A stretch of 55,836 nt of DNA. It comes from a virus. A model generated the notes under the pieces. That model did no database searches. It saw only the letters and a program-made list of their open reading frames with translations, and was not told the DNA's origin. This document shows, one piece after another, positions 24,896-34,757 of this stretch. The stretch lies in the IMG/VR virus record IMGVR_UViG_3300014962_000009, positions 1-55,836 of that record; one strand, written 5' to 3'. The position numbers and the translations under genes were made by a program. Numbering within the stretch: position 1 is the first letter of the stretch; each line of letters begins with the position of its first letter.

Positions 24896-25906
24896 TTAGT
24901 TCCTTCCTTGACGGTTGCGGGCTTCCATTGCATAGCGTTTGATCATGCGGTTACGTTTCTCAGAATCGTCCCACATGCCTGCATCTTTCATAGCCCGAAC
25001 TTGTTCCGGGGTGAGGGTAAAGGTACTTCTTGAACCCCCGCTATTACTCGATGCAACCTCACGACCACTGCTAGTTACCACGCTCCGAGGACGACGCTGT
25101 GCCGGTTTCTCGTTGCTGCGATCATTGTAGCGGTTCGGTAGCCTTTCTGACAAGCGATTGTCAAGCTCATCCCAATAATCAGGAGTTGCCGGATCCCAAC
25201 CTTCTTCGGCCATGGCCTGATCGATGGTCAGAGCGATTTTGGAATCAATGTCACCACCCTGCGGGTCGTACCAAGGATTACTCTCAAGCCAGCGGGAGGC
25301 ATGTCGCTGAATACGGGGATCCTGCTGGATCGTCTGCGGGCGCTCAGGCTGAACCATGCGCTGTTTGTACGATGCCAGATCCTCTGCCTTGCGGCGGGCC
25401 TCAAACCACATCTCTTGAGCAGAAGTCAGCAACGTGCCGTCACCCATTGATGTGGCTTCGGCAATCTTCCGCTTGGCAAACTCAATCCGGTTGTGCTGAT
25501 CTTCAATCGCTTTATCCAGCCGAGCCAACTCGCTACCGGCTGTTTTCTTTTCAATAACAGAGAGGCGTTCTAGAAGCTCTTGGTTCTGGCGCTGCAGGTT
25601 TTGCAGGCGAACATCCTTCTCTACTTGGTTTTGGCGGTGGTATTCCTTACGAGCTTTACGCTTTGCCCGCTTGGCGGCACGTATGCGCTCTTGGTCGGGA
25701 TCTACCTCGCCGTTTGCTTCGATCTCAGCCGCTTGTGCAGCCTCGTCGTCTTCGTCTGAGCCATGATCGTCATCAACGGAACCACCTTGTCTAAGTTCAG
25801 GATCATCGCCCTCCATACCCTCAGGCAAGGTCACGGTTGCAGAACCGTCTTGCCCTTCGTTAATAAGCAGATCAGGCGTCTGCTTGTCAGTTGCGTCAGT
25901 AGCCAT
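24896..25906 (-). CDS. Probable scaffolding protein
   Basis: A 336-residue hydrophilic protein. The N-terminal 70 residues are very acidic (DDHGSDEDDEAAQAAEIEAN), followed by a long coiled coil (ERIRAAKRAKRKARKEYHRQ, LQNLQRQNQELLERLSVIEK) and a C-terminal helical basic end with TLTPEQVRAMKDAGMWDDS. Acid-coil-basic architecture, size and position just before the capsid genes fit a scaffold that shapes the procapsid and is removed at packaging. A protease domain is not seen. AAGGAG precedes the start. Confidence 0.7.
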   Translation of the reverse strand: MATDATDKQTPDLLINEGQDGSATVTLPEGMEGDDPELRQGGSVDDDHGSDEDDEAAQAAEIEANGEVDPDQERIRAAKRAKRKARKEYHRQNQVEKDVRLQNLQRQNQELLERLSVIEKKTAGSELARLDKAIEDQHNRIEFAKRKIAEATSMGDGTLLTSAQEMWFEARRKAEDLASYKQRMVQPERPQTIQQDPRIQRHASRWLESNPWYDPQGGDIDSKIALTIDQAMAEEGWDPATPDYWDELDNRLSERLPNRYNDRSNEKPAQRRPRSVVTSSGREVASSNSGGSRSTFTLTPEQVRAMKDAGMWDDSEKRNRMIKRYAMEARNRQGRN

Positions 25907-25915
25907 TGTTACTCC

Positions 25916-26353
25916 TTAGATAAAAGCCCGCATTTCCAGCGGATCACCAGTGACTCGTGCAATAAGCTCATGGTCGTTAAGAATCATGAATAGCGCGGGA
26001 TCTTCGTAATCCTCGTCGCCGGGAACAGGCACTTCCCAACGGTCGCCACCCCACTTCGGGACACGAATGTAATCACCCACTTGAGCCCATGCGCCTTCAG
26101 GCCACGGCTCCATCGTGTCGCGCTTCTTAAATGCCAGAGGGCCGATCATCAGCACCTTGGCTACCATGTTGTTCCACTTCTCGGTCTCTTTGGTTTCTTC
26201 AACCAAGATAATCCCGGCACTGGTTGCTTTCTTCTTGGTACGACGCAGTTGCACCAAAATCCTTGCTCCAAGAGGTTCAGCACCGGGATTAACGCTCGGG
26301 AATGCCCAAGCTAATTCAGCTTCGTTAGAAGCTACCGGTTCATTCATGTTCAT
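25916..26353 (-). CDS. GroES-like co-chaperonin
   Basis: A 145-residue protein with the Cpn10 layout. After 25 leader residues, GARILVQLRRTKKKATSAGI starts the first strands, IILVEETKETEKWNNMVAKV spans the mobile-loop region and dome edge, VGDYIRVPKWGGDRWEV forms the next strands, and FMILNDHELIARVTG gives the final strand. In E. coli the mobile loop binds GroEL, and T4 gp31 replaces GroES for capsid folding; the same role for this capsid is inferred. The gene overlaps the small upstream gene by 14 bases. Confidence 0.75.
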   Translation of the reverse strand: MNMNEPVASNEAELAWAFPSVNPGAEPLGARILVQLRRTKKKATSAGIILVEETKETEKWNNMVAKVLMIGPLAFKKRDTMEPWPEGAWAQVGDYIRVPKWGGDRWEVPVPGDEDYEDPALFMILNDHELIARVTGDPLEMRAFI

Positions 26354-26525
26354 CCTGTTCCCTTAATAGATTGTTAAGTATTTCAAGGGCATATTCCAGC
26401 CCCTGATATTGGCCGACGAGCCTCTGATATGTCTCAAAGTTGACGCAGTTACCTGCGGCTAACGATGCGGCAATCTCATGCTGACGCGCTTTTACAGCGC
26501 CAATAAAGTCGCTTTCGTACCTCAT
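26340..26525 (-). CDS. Small helical protein, 61 aa
   Basis: A helical peptide: MRYESDFIGAVKARQHEIAA, then QRLVGQYQGLEYALEILNNL and a charged end REQDEHE. The frame overlaps its neighbours on both sides (ATGA upstream, 14 bases into the GroES gene). The helix-turn pattern resembles small accessory proteins found after portals, but no family is recognised. Confidence 0.6.
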   Translation of the reverse strand: MRYESDFIGAVKARQHEIAASLAAGNCVNFETYQRLVGQYQGLEYALEILNNLLREQDEHE

Positions 26526-26704
26526 GCGTTTGATTTATCTATGCCTTTCGTACCCCCTTCAAAGTTGCCGTGATCGGAATTGGCTTTCGGCTGAGTAGCC
26601 GAGCCCTGCTCTTGGTACTCTTGACCAGTGATCCACGCACCAGCCGCATTGCGGTGTTGCTGACGCACTGCTTCAGATTGCTCTTCTTTCAAAGTAACGG
26701 CCAT
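26522..26704 (-). CDS. Small protein after the portal, 60 aa
   Basis: A charged polar peptide starting MAVTLKEEQSEAVRQQHRNA and ending GTKGIDKSNA. The stop overlaps the next start (ATGA), and only one base separates it from the portal stop. No function is recognised. Confidence 0.6.
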   Translation of the reverse strand: MAVTLKEEQSEAVRQQHRNAAGAWITGQEYQEQGSATQPKANSDHGNFEGGTKGIDKSNA

Positions 26705-26705
26705 G

Positions 26706-29192
26706 TCAAACTCCTAAGTTGCGTTGTGCTGCTTCCTGCAGCGATAGGGCAGTCTCCTGCTGTTCCTTCTGTAATTGAACACCGTCAACCGTAATTTCAG
26801 CAGCTTTCATGCGCTCTTTCGTCAGGTTGTTTTCTGTGTTCATCGCAATATCAGCCTGCAACTTCTGATTCTGCATCTGAATATCAGCCTGATCACGCAT
26901 CTGACGGCGTTGAGTTTCAGCCATCGATGCCTGCAGCACTGCCTGAGATTCAGGATCAGACATCTGCTGCGATTGCTTCTGCTGCTGAACCATTTGAGCC
27001 ACCGTCTGACCCAACTGCTGCAGAGCAGGCATTACCTTCTCAAAGACCTTCTGCGTATCCATCTTGACGTGCTCAGAGGCAACGGCAATCGTCTGGTCAA
27101 TCGGTTTGGTCATGCCGCGATCATCGTATTTGTTCAGATCAAGGCCCGTATCAGCCACGGCATACTGCGTCATCTGATCTTTGTACCAAAGCACCATGTG
27201 CTGCTTGATATGCTCCATCTCTTGCGGCAAACAGGCCATAGCCACAATCGGATTACTACCCAAGGTAGGATCCAGAGCAAAGTTCAGGTGGCTCATAATA
27301 TGAGCTAGGTGATCTTGACCGGGATAAGCAAAGGCAGGCTTGCCAAGTGCCATCGACATGTTCTCGTCAATCGCATTCATCTCACCCGGCTTGATTGCGG
27401 CAGGCATCAACTCGGCAATATTCGGCACCTTCATCTGCTTTAGGAACCGGGAAACCACCGCACGGCGGTCAAACAGGTCAGGATTCTCAGTAGCAAGCTG
27501 TTTTACGGCCTGCATCTGCGCAATACGCTGCGTTTCGCTGAAAATATGGGGATCGGATACCGGAACAACGTCAGAATTGCGCTCAAAGTCTGAGTTTTCC
27601 ACAGGCAAATCAGCAACAACGTCGCCTTTTAACTGCTCGTCCAGATACCAGCGGTTAATTCGGCCCAAAATCATCAAAACACGCTTCTGAGACTCATGTA
27701 AACGAGCATGAATGCCAGAAAATACCGCCGCGCCTTGCTCAATCAGCGCCTGAGTCGTACCAACAGGCATATTTGAGTTCACATCGGCAATTTTTTCCTC
27801 TGCCGTGGTCACTACACCCTTAGCTTGCGTGGTCAACCAGCCCAAAAGCTCGAACAAAACCGGGCTCGGAGGGTTAAATGGCAGCGGCATAGCGATCTTG
27901 CGGACATCATCCACGCCCGGAGCGCCCTCAATCTCAATTACCTGAGTCACATCGATCTGATCAGACTGGCCAGAGATCTTTCCGCCCTTCAGTTTCATCA
28001 TCGTGGCGGAGTTATTGATGTGCGCTGTGTCCAAAAGCGCCCGCAAAGCACCCGTCAGAGCTGCAGACATGCCGCCAATGATGTGAGGCAGGCCAACAGC
28101 GTAGGCTCCACGCCATGGGATGAACTTAAACTCAACGATCCAGTCCAACTTGGTCATCGTTTCGTCGCCATCTTCCCAATTACGGTACAGGCCCAAGAGC
28201 TCATGATCCTGCCCATCAATCATCATGATGTACGGGGCCATCTCTCCCTTGCTGTATTCGTCATCCTCAAGCTCTAGCCATGTGTAAACGTGGTAGATGT
28301 TGCGCAGGCCGTCTATGTTGTCGCTCATAGACCGGCCTTCGATCTTGTCGTTGGCCTTCTGTGGGCCGCTCTGCTCAGGCTCCAGCGTCGATCTGATGAA
28401 CGTCACGTCCCGATACAGACCACGGTCAATCCGCTGCCTATATTCAAAGTCAGTGATCTCATGCACCTCAGTCACGCGCTGAGCGGTGTAGAAGTTACCG
28501 GCAGCAAACGGAAGGTAAATATTGTCGATGGGAACGAACTCAGCACAGGGGCGACGCTTCTTCTCGTCGTACCACATCTTCAGGTACTGAGATCCACCCA
28601 GCGGAAGCTGAGTCAGCATCTGTTCCTGCTCGTCGCGGTACTCTTCGATCTGCTCAGTGAGCTGCCAGTTCATGTAGTCGCGCTTGCGCTCAGCCACTTC
28701 AGTCTTCTCAGGCGTTACCTCACCCAGAATCTTGGTGCGGGTTGGGCCATCAGGCGGGAACAGTTCTTTGATCGCACGGGAAGCGAAGTCGATACAGGTC
28801 TCGACCATGATCGGATGCACGACCTTCGAGGCACCATTGAAGTTAGCGCCACCCGGAGAGTCGTTACCCATACCAGTACGGCGCAGGCCTTCCTCGTACT
28901 GCTTATCGCGGCCCTTGCGGTCTTCCTTATCCTTCTCAATCAGATCCAGATAGCGCATGGCAATCGAATCCAAGTCCATCGGATTGAATACATCAGCAAG
29001 GTTTTGATAGAAGTCCTCGTCCTCAGCAGGCGTCTTAAACTCCTTGTCCATGTTTACCACGACCGAACCGTCAGGCAGCTCTTCTAGCTCCTCGTCCTCA
29101 AGATCAAGATCGATCTCAGCCCCGCCATCAGGCATCTCTTTCAAACCGTTGATGAAGCGCCCAAACTCAGGGTCAACAGGCATTTCAGGCAT
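26706..29192 (-). CDS. Portal protein
   Basis: An 828-residue protein forming the dodecameric ring through which DNA enters the head. The N-terminus is acidic (DPEFGRFINGLKEMPDGGAE). The core shows the P22-like portal pattern: ANFNGASKVVHPIMVETCID, AIKELFPPDGPTRTKIL, LPLGGSQYLKMWYDEKKRRP and GAYAVGLPHIIGGMSAALTG. Residues about 690-828 form a Gln-rich helical C-terminus (QTVAQMVQQQKQSQQMSD), fitting the long barrel of short-tailed phage portals. It follows the polyvalent protein with a gap of 11 bases. Confidence 0.85.
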   Translation of the reverse strand: MPEMPVDPEFGRFINGLKEMPDGGAEIDLDLEDEELEELPDGSVVVNMDKEFKTPAEDEDFYQNLADVFNPMDLDSIAMRYLDLIEKDKEDRKGRDKQYEEGLRRTGMGNDSPGGANFNGASKVVHPIMVETCIDFASRAIKELFPPDGPTRTKILGEVTPEKTEVAERKRDYMNWQLTEQIEEYRDEQEQMLTQLPLGGSQYLKMWYDEKKRRPCAEFVPIDNIYLPFAAGNFYTAQRVTEVHEITDFEYRQRIDRGLYRDVTFIRSTLEPEQSGPQKANDKIEGRSMSDNIDGLRNIYHVYTWLELEDDEYSKGEMAPYIMMIDGQDHELLGLYRNWEDGDETMTKLDWIVEFKFIPWRGAYAVGLPHIIGGMSAALTGALRALLDTAHINNSATMMKLKGGKISGQSDQIDVTQVIEIEGAPGVDDVRKIAMPLPFNPPSPVLFELLGWLTTQAKGVVTTAEEKIADVNSNMPVGTTQALIEQGAAVFSGIHARLHESQKRVLMILGRINRWYLDEQLKGDVVADLPVENSDFERNSDVVPVSDPHIFSETQRIAQMQAVKQLATENPDLFDRRAVVSRFLKQMKVPNIAELMPAAIKPGEMNAIDENMSMALGKPAFAYPGQDHLAHIMSHLNFALDPTLGSNPIVAMACLPQEMEHIKQHMVLWYKDQMTQYAVADTGLDLNKYDDRGMTKPIDQTIAVASEHVKMDTQKVFEKVMPALQQLGQTVAQMVQQQKQSQQMSDPESQAVLQASMAETQRRQMRDQADIQMQNQKLQADIAMNTENNLTKERMKAAEITVDGVQLQKEQQETALSLQEAAQRNLGV

Positions 29193-29203
29193 GATCGTTT
29201 CCT

Positions 29204-32200
29204 TTAATTAACCGTCCAGATTGATTTCACTGCGCCGCCATTAGCAAAGGCAGGCGCTTGTACAAATAGACCGCCGTCAGACATATCGGGGTCAGAGTTA
29301 TATGAATTGACTTCACCGCCTTCAGCCATGCCTTGTACATGCTTCTGCAGCATCTCGTTAAAGCGGGACTCGTAGTCCACAGCACCACCTCCTGCCATGC
29401 CTGCGACATGATCTTGCAGCATTTGGTTGAAGCGGGATTCGTAATCGACTGCGCCACCTTCTGCCATGCGGACAGCGCCACCGTCTTTATATGACTGGCC
29501 TATCTTGGCAGACTCACGCATCTTAGGTGTGATGTCGATGTAATACACCTTCTCGCCCATATCAGGCCGGAACTTGCGCAAGACTTGATTGAAGATACGA
29601 GCATATTGATCATCAGACATTTGCAGCGCACTTTTACCGCCTGATAGGCTCATCATCTCCCGAATAAATCCGGGCATAGAAGTGATCTCGTCAATTTGTT
29701 TTAAGGTAAGGTCATGCATACCCTTACCAGCAGCAGGCAGCGTAGTCTCACCCACCTTGGCACCAAACTGCTTGGCATACTTGTCGAGGAAGTTCTTGTA
29801 GGTCTTGTCGTAATACTGGCGCATACCTTCGCCGCCGACTTTAAGGTCATTGCCCTCCAAAGTTTTCCAGCCAGAAAATTCTTTGGCATTAATAATTTTA
29901 TCCGCAGCATCTTTGCCAATGTAATCAGCAAGGCGATCTTTGGTCACATTTTCATATTTGATTGTGCCTTCTCCATTGGCTCTTTGAGCAGCAAAGCTCC
30001 CAGTAGATTCATTCCAAACAACTTTGTCTACTTGTTTACTCAAGTCATAACGATCAGCCTGCCGCGCACCCGTAGTCAGGTACACCCGATCCATGCCAGT
30101 GTCTGCAGCTTCTTTGACCGCACGCTTTAGTCCAAGCTGATACCAATTGTCTTTAAATGGGGCGTCGGGGACGGCTCTGTAATAAGCATTTGAAAGATCA
30201 GTAAATCTCCGCTCTTCTGCCGTTGCCTGATCCAATAATGGCCGTATCTCTTTTTGTCTAGCAGGGTTACCACTGTTTCTGTTGAATTCATTTAACAATT
30301 CTGTCGCCCTACGTCTTGCCGCAACATACTCAGGATCTTCCCAAGAAATTTGGGGCACTTTACTTTTGTATCCCTTTTCTCTCCCCTGCTGATGCCAGTC
30401 AGATTGCAGCTCATCAATCAGCAAGCCCTTCTTGCCTTCAGCGTCAGTGTGGTCAGCTACACGCAGGTGGAATAGGACGTTGGGCTCATCACCGTGGTGG
30501 GTTTGGTGCATGAAGTCCTGAACGTCGCCAGCATCAGCTCTTTCAATGGCTGCGTTGTATTCTGCCCTCGACATATTATTAATTGATGGCCGATTGCTAG
30601 GCAGTCCAACGCGGATCTCGCGGTAGTTCTCACCACCCGGCAGGTTGTATTCAGGCGCTGCATTCGGGCCAAACTTGGCTGGGCCAGAACGCATTGCCTG
30701 CTGGTACTCCTTCTCAAGCGTAGACAGATGACGCTCAATCTCAGCATACTCACGGCTATCAGAGTCGAGGTACTGCAACTCTTCCTTCAGGTTGTCAATG
30801 CTTTCGGCAATAGCGTCTAGCTTCTCATTGCTCTCAGTGCGCACTGTCTCTTGCAGTGGGATGCGATTCTGTTCTGCGGCAGCAACCAACTCCTCACGAG
30901 TTACGTTCGGACGGGAGGCCAGATCACCCAGACCAAGCTCAGTCAGGCGCTCATCGTTCACACCCGGCGTCTTCTTCATCTCAGATACAAACGCTGATCC
31001 CGGCCCCTGCTTACGCTGCACATTGAGTGCCGCCTTCTCTACGGGGTTGTAAAAGCCCAGATCATTTGCCGGAGCCTTGACCTTACCTTTGGGGCCGCTT
31101 TCAGGCACCATACTCATGCGCATCGGGGCTGTGGCCCTCTGGAGTTGCATCTCTAGAATGTCGGCAGGCGTAGGTGCCAATGCCTTAGCACCTGCCGTGC
31201 CGTACTTCAGCGCCTTCTGTGCAGCACCGGGGGCCAAGATGGCCGTGCCAAGCTCAGTCAGAGGACGCTCCTCACCCGTAGTAATGCCAGCCCTGCGCAT
31301 CAGCTCTTGAGCGCTCTCAGTGCCATAAGGCATCGTGCCCTGTGGGCCAACCTGAACCTTGGGCGCATAGCCCATGGGGGGCGTTCTCTCAGGGCCAGTA
31401 TCCATTACAGACGCAGGCTTGCGCAGGCCGGGGATTTTTGTCTGCAGCCAATCCAGTGCCTCGCCACCCATGCCGATGATGTCCATCGGAGCACCAGCAG
31501 CAAACGCCACAGGGCCACGCATCAGGATGTCGGTCAGCGCACCCGGCTTGCGCATCGATCTGCGCTCCCGTTCTATCTGAGCCTTCGCCGCATCAGACAG
31601 GTCAGTTAATGGCTGAGGGATTGTCAGTGGCTTAGGGTTGAACATCTCGCCAATCGACTGCCCCGGCTCGTTACCGCCTGCCATATGCACAGGGCCACCA
31701 TCCTTCTTGCCAGTCAATTCCTTGATGCGACGGCGGTACTCACCAATCTCGTCGAGCAATTGCTGGTCAATGATCTGCTTACCACCAACCATCTGCAGAG
31801 TGCCGAACTCGCTGCCTGCCTGCTTAGGATTAGCGCGGATGCCAGCCACCGTATCAGGGAAGGTCAGCTCATAAGGCATCAGTACATCAGTGCGGCCAAG
31901 GAACTGCCCCGGAATATCATGCGAGTAAGTCGGATGGGCTGATGGTTTCAAACCCTGTACTCCGGGCTCCATCTGCATGAGGGAATAGCCAGTCATGCCG
32001 CGTTCCATGTCCCGCAGCTCAGGCTCACTGACGGCGTGACGGACATTCAATCCGCTGGGCAGGCCAAGCTCTTCTGTTGTCTTAGTGAGCTGCATCACTG
32101 AGTTGTAATGCTTACGGGCCTCAGGATTCTCAGCCATATACAGATAAGCCGCTTCTGGATGCTCAATGCCGGGGAAGTCAGGGAACTCACCTTTGAGGTT

Positions 32201-33025
32201 GCCTGACCGGATGATTCTGTTGAAGTGGTCGATGTTGCGCTGAGTCATCTGCTCTGGCTTAGTCGCCTTTAGCAGGGCGTCGGCATAATGCTGAGCATAG
32301 TTCAGGCCCTCTGGGCCCATCGCCATAAAGTTAGCCAGCACAGGTACGCCACCGTATTGCTCAGATGCCCCAGTCACCAGACGCTGGAATTTGGCGGCAG
32401 GAACCAAGCCAGACGCCCAGCCCGCCTCCTCAGGATGACCAAGGCCAAACCGTGGGCCACCGTACTGACGGGACGGGGCACGTAAGCCCTCGCCACCAAT
32501 GCCAAAGATGTCGTAGTCAGAGATCGAGATATCACCCGGCAATGACAGCATCACGCTGCCTTTGTGCGGCTCCAAATCAATTACGCCAGCCTCTGGCACC
32601 TCCCGGCTGCGCTGAATATCGTGCTCAAGTTCCCGCTCTAAATCGAACTGCTTACGGCTTTTGCCTGCCACGCTGACAGATTCTCCGGGCTTGATGCGGA
32701 CGAACTCGCCCAGCATCTGCGGGGCTATGCGCTCAGCAATCGCACTGATCTCAGCTTTGGTCTTTGGCTTAGCACGGGCAGGCTTCGGGCTCGGGCCCTT
32801 AGACTTACCTTTGGTTGCAACGGGGCCAAGGTCAGCGGGGCGCAACCGGGCAAGCTCTTCGCCTTGTTTCGCAGCCATCTCAGCAATGTACTGGCGCTCA
32901 GCAAGCGACAACTGTTTGCCAGCCTTAGTAAGTTGACTGATGTCCTGCGCAGCCTCGCCAGCCTTCTCAGCGCCTCGGGCTGTTTCAAATAGTTTCTTGA
33001 AGTCTTTAGGGCTAGGCATAGTCAC
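29204..33025 (-). CDS. 1273-aa large polyvalent-type protein
   Basis: The largest gene wholly inside the window. The basic N-terminus (MPSPKDFKKLFETARGAEKA) is followed by a 400-residue mixed region, a Pro/Gly linker with KKDGGPVHMAGGNEPG near residue 450, and a domain near residues 830-980 with LIDELQSDWHQQGREKGYKS and LGLKRAVKEAADTGMDRVYL that I know only as a conserved element of large phage proteins (polyvalent-protein associated). The C-terminus carries two tandem copies of GGAVDYESRFN-x-MLQ-x-HV between 29330 and 29480. It overlaps TerL by ATGA. It may be injected with DNA; function unknown. Confidence 0.75.
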   Translation of the reverse strand: MTMPSPKDFKKLFETARGAEKAGEAAQDISQLTKAGKQLSLAERQYIAEMAAKQGEELARLRPADLGPVATKGKSKGPSPKPARAKPKTKAEISAIAERIAPQMLGEFVRIKPGESVSVAGKSRKQFDLERELEHDIQRSREVPEAGVIDLEPHKGSVMLSLPGDISISDYDIFGIGGEGLRAPSRQYGGPRFGLGHPEEAGWASGLVPAAKFQRLVTGASEQYGGVPVLANFMAMGPEGLNYAQHYADALLKATKPEQMTQRNIDHFNRIIRSGNLKGEFPDFPGIEHPEAAYLYMAENPEARKHYNSVMQLTKTTEELGLPSGLNVRHAVSEPELRDMERGMTGYSLMQMEPGVQGLKPSAHPTYSHDIPGQFLGRTDVLMPYELTFPDTVAGIRANPKQAGSEFGTLQMVGGKQIIDQQLLDEIGEYRRRIKELTGKKDGGPVHMAGGNEPGQSIGEMFNPKPLTIPQPLTDLSDAAKAQIERERRSMRKPGALTDILMRGPVAFAAGAPMDIIGMGGEALDWLQTKIPGLRKPASVMDTGPERTPPMGYAPKVQVGPQGTMPYGTESAQELMRRAGITTGEERPLTELGTAILAPGAAQKALKYGTAGAKALAPTPADILEMQLQRATAPMRMSMVPESGPKGKVKAPANDLGFYNPVEKAALNVQRKQGPGSAFVSEMKKTPGVNDERLTELGLGDLASRPNVTREELVAAAEQNRIPLQETVRTESNEKLDAIAESIDNLKEELQYLDSDSREYAEIERHLSTLEKEYQQAMRSGPAKFGPNAAPEYNLPGGENYREIRVGLPSNRPSINNMSRAEYNAAIERADAGDVQDFMHQTHHGDEPNVLFHLRVADHTDAEGKKGLLIDELQSDWHQQGREKGYKSKVPQISWEDPEYVAARRRATELLNEFNRNSGNPARQKEIRPLLDQATAEERRFTDLSNAYYRAVPDAPFKDNWYQLGLKRAVKEAADTGMDRVYLTTGARQADRYDLSKQVDKVVWNESTGSFAAQRANGEGTIKYENVTKDRLADYIGKDAADKIINAKEFSGWKTLEGNDLKVGGEGMRQYYDKTYKNFLDKYAKQFGAKVGETTLPAAGKGMHDLTLKQIDEITSMPGFIREMMSLSGGKSALQMSDDQYARIFNQVLRKFRPDMGEKVYYIDITPKMRESAKIGQSYKDGGAVRMAEGGAVDYESRFNQMLQDHVAGMAGGGAVDYESRFNEMLQKHVQGMAEGGEVNSYNSDPDMSDGGLFVQAPAFANGGAVKSIWTVN

Positions 33026-34458
33026 ACCGCGTAAGGGTTAGAGCGCTTGCGGCTCGGCTCGACGTAATCGTCATCGTCATCCACAGGGCGCGGGTCAATG
33101 TCAAGCCAGCCCGCATCACGCAAGTATCTCAAAGCCTGAGTGCAACTGTCCACATAATCGTCATGCGTTGACTCTGGGAAAGAGCAGATCTGACTTACGA
33201 ATCCTTCCGCCCAGTCCCTGACGTATCCCTTGCGCACTGAGCTTTCAGGTATCCATACGCGCCTGTGGGCGATGATATTAGCGACGATGCTAAGTCGCTG
33301 GATCTTATCGGCCTTGCCGGGGTTGTACGCCCTGACTGGGAGATGCGCTCGTTGTAAGTCTTGGATCAGGGATATGCCAGACGCCTTGTCCTCAATAAGA
33401 ATAAGATCCACCTTCTTGCCGCCGGTGAAGTTTCCTCGGCTTTCTTCCTCGGGATCAGCGCCGAAGGAGACTTTGTATTCCTCAATAACTTTCGGACGTA
33501 AATCCGGGTACTGAAGCCGATCCTGCCATGCATCGATGAGCATGACGCCCATGGGGCCGTCTTCGGGTTTAAACACTCCCCAAGTAGTCGCAGCCGTCGG
33601 GTCATTGACAGTCTTTTCCGTGTATGCGCAGTCATAGCTTTGTAGGATGAATTCAAACTTAGGGAAGTTCTTGTGTGTGGGCCAGAGCCGGAACATCTCC
33701 CGCTTAACCATGCCTGACTCTTCGGGGTCGATCAGTTCAGCCTCGATCTCCTGACGGCCAAGCTTAGTGCCTTCGTACTGCAGGATCTGCTTCTTGAAGT
33801 TATCAGCGAGGTTGTCGATGTTGGCATACGTCGAGGCGCGGGTGATCACCACATCGTCGCCTTCACGGCCCACCAGCTCCACGATCAGATCCTTTGGCCT
33901 CGGGGTAGTAGTGCAGATCAGCCTGACCTTCTTACCCAGACGCAGACCGAACTGCATCATGTCCCATGCGTCTTGCAGGTAATCCCATGCAGCCAACTCG
34001 TCACACCATCCGCCATGAAACTGTGGGCCCCGGAAGCGCTCAGGCTCAGATGCCGGAATGCCTTTGATCAGGCTCCCATTGATCAGAATCAACTCATGAA
34101 GCGCCTTGTTGTAATCCTTGACTAGTGAACTGGGGATGACTGAAAGCAGGCCAGAGTCCCCCTCAAAGCAAGTGCCACGCACGTCAGCAGAGGTTGGGGC
34201 TGCCACCACCCAGCGGGTATTGGGATTGCTCCACGCCCACCAGCCGAGCTCTTCGGCAGCCGTTCGGGTTTTGCCAGCGCCTCGGCCAGCCAGCATCAGC
34301 CAGATGTCCCACCAGTCTCCCGGCGGTTTGACTTGGTGCGCATGAGCTTTGGTGAGCCACAAGGAACGCCACTCGAAGGCGGCGCGGTAATTGGCAGGCA
34401 GCTTAGTGTATTGCTGGCGTAGCTCAGGATCCTTGAGCAGTTCGACAATGCCCGTCAT
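33022..34458 (-). CDS. terL: Terminase large subunit (packaging ATPase-nuclease)
   Basis: A 478-residue packaging motor. The ATPase half shows Walker A GRGAGKT at residues 58-64, the WVVAAPTSADVRGT strand, and Walker B with D153-E154 in GGWCDELAAW, then the C-motif TTTPRP. The nuclease half has D276 in QSYDCAYTE, E356-D357 in LILIEDKAS and D433/D434/D437 near THDDYVDSCTQALRYL. All expected catalytic acids are present. It overlaps the MazG-like gene upstream and the 1273-aa gene downstream by 4 bases each. Confidence 0.95.
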   Translation of the reverse strand: MTGIVELLKDPELRQQYTKLPANYRAAFEWRSLWLTKAHAHQVKPPGDWWDIWLMLAGRGAGKTRTAAEELGWWAWSNPNTRWVVAAPTSADVRGTCFEGDSGLLSVIPSSLVKDYNKALHELILINGSLIKGIPASEPERFRGPQFHGGWCDELAAWDYLQDAWDMMQFGLRLGKKVRLICTTTPRPKDLIVELVGREGDDVVITRASTYANIDNLADNFKKQILQYEGTKLGRQEIEAELIDPEESGMVKREMFRLWPTHKNFPKFEFILQSYDCAYTEKTVNDPTAATTWGVFKPEDGPMGVMLIDAWQDRLQYPDLRPKVIEEYKVSFGADPEEESRGNFTGGKKVDLILIEDKASGISLIQDLQRAHLPVRAYNPGKADKIQRLSIVANIIAHRRVWIPESSVRKGYVRDWAEGFVSQICSFPESTHDDYVDSCTQALRYLRDAGWLDIDPRPVDDDDDYVEPSRKRSNPYAV

Positions 34459-34757
34459 TGCTTGACAAAGATGCCTTCCTTATTCATGTAGCCTTTGCGG
34501 TCTTTGATCTCTTCGTAAGCGGCCTTCAGGCAGCGGGTCAGATCCAGATCCTCAAGGGCGGCCACATTGATCAGGCAGACCAGAACGTCCCCTAAACCGT
34601 CAATGATGCCATCCCTGTCGCGGGCTTCGAGCGCCTGCTTGAGCTCAGCCATCTCCTCCTCGGCCTTCTTGTGCTGGGCAAGCGAAGTGCTGTTTGGGAT
34701 GATCTTACGATCCTCAGACCAGCGGATAACGTCCAGCTCTACAATGTTCCAACTCAT
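34455..34757 (-). CDS. MazG-like nucleotide pyrophosphohydrolase
   Basis: A 100-residue all-helical protein. The paired acidic motifs KKAEEEMAELKQALE and IIDGLGDVLVCLINVAALED match the MazG/all-alpha NTP pyrophosphatase metal-binding pattern, EExxE followed by GDxxV. It would hydrolyse non-canonical or alarmone nucleotides, adjusting host metabolism. It is placed between the terminase subunits and overlaps TerL by ATGA. Confidence 0.8.
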   Translation of the reverse strand: MSWNIVELDVIRWSEDRKIIPNSTSLAQHKKAEEEMAELKQALEARDRDGIIDGLGDVLVCLINVAALEDLDLTRCLKAAYEEIKDRKGYMNKEGIFVKQ

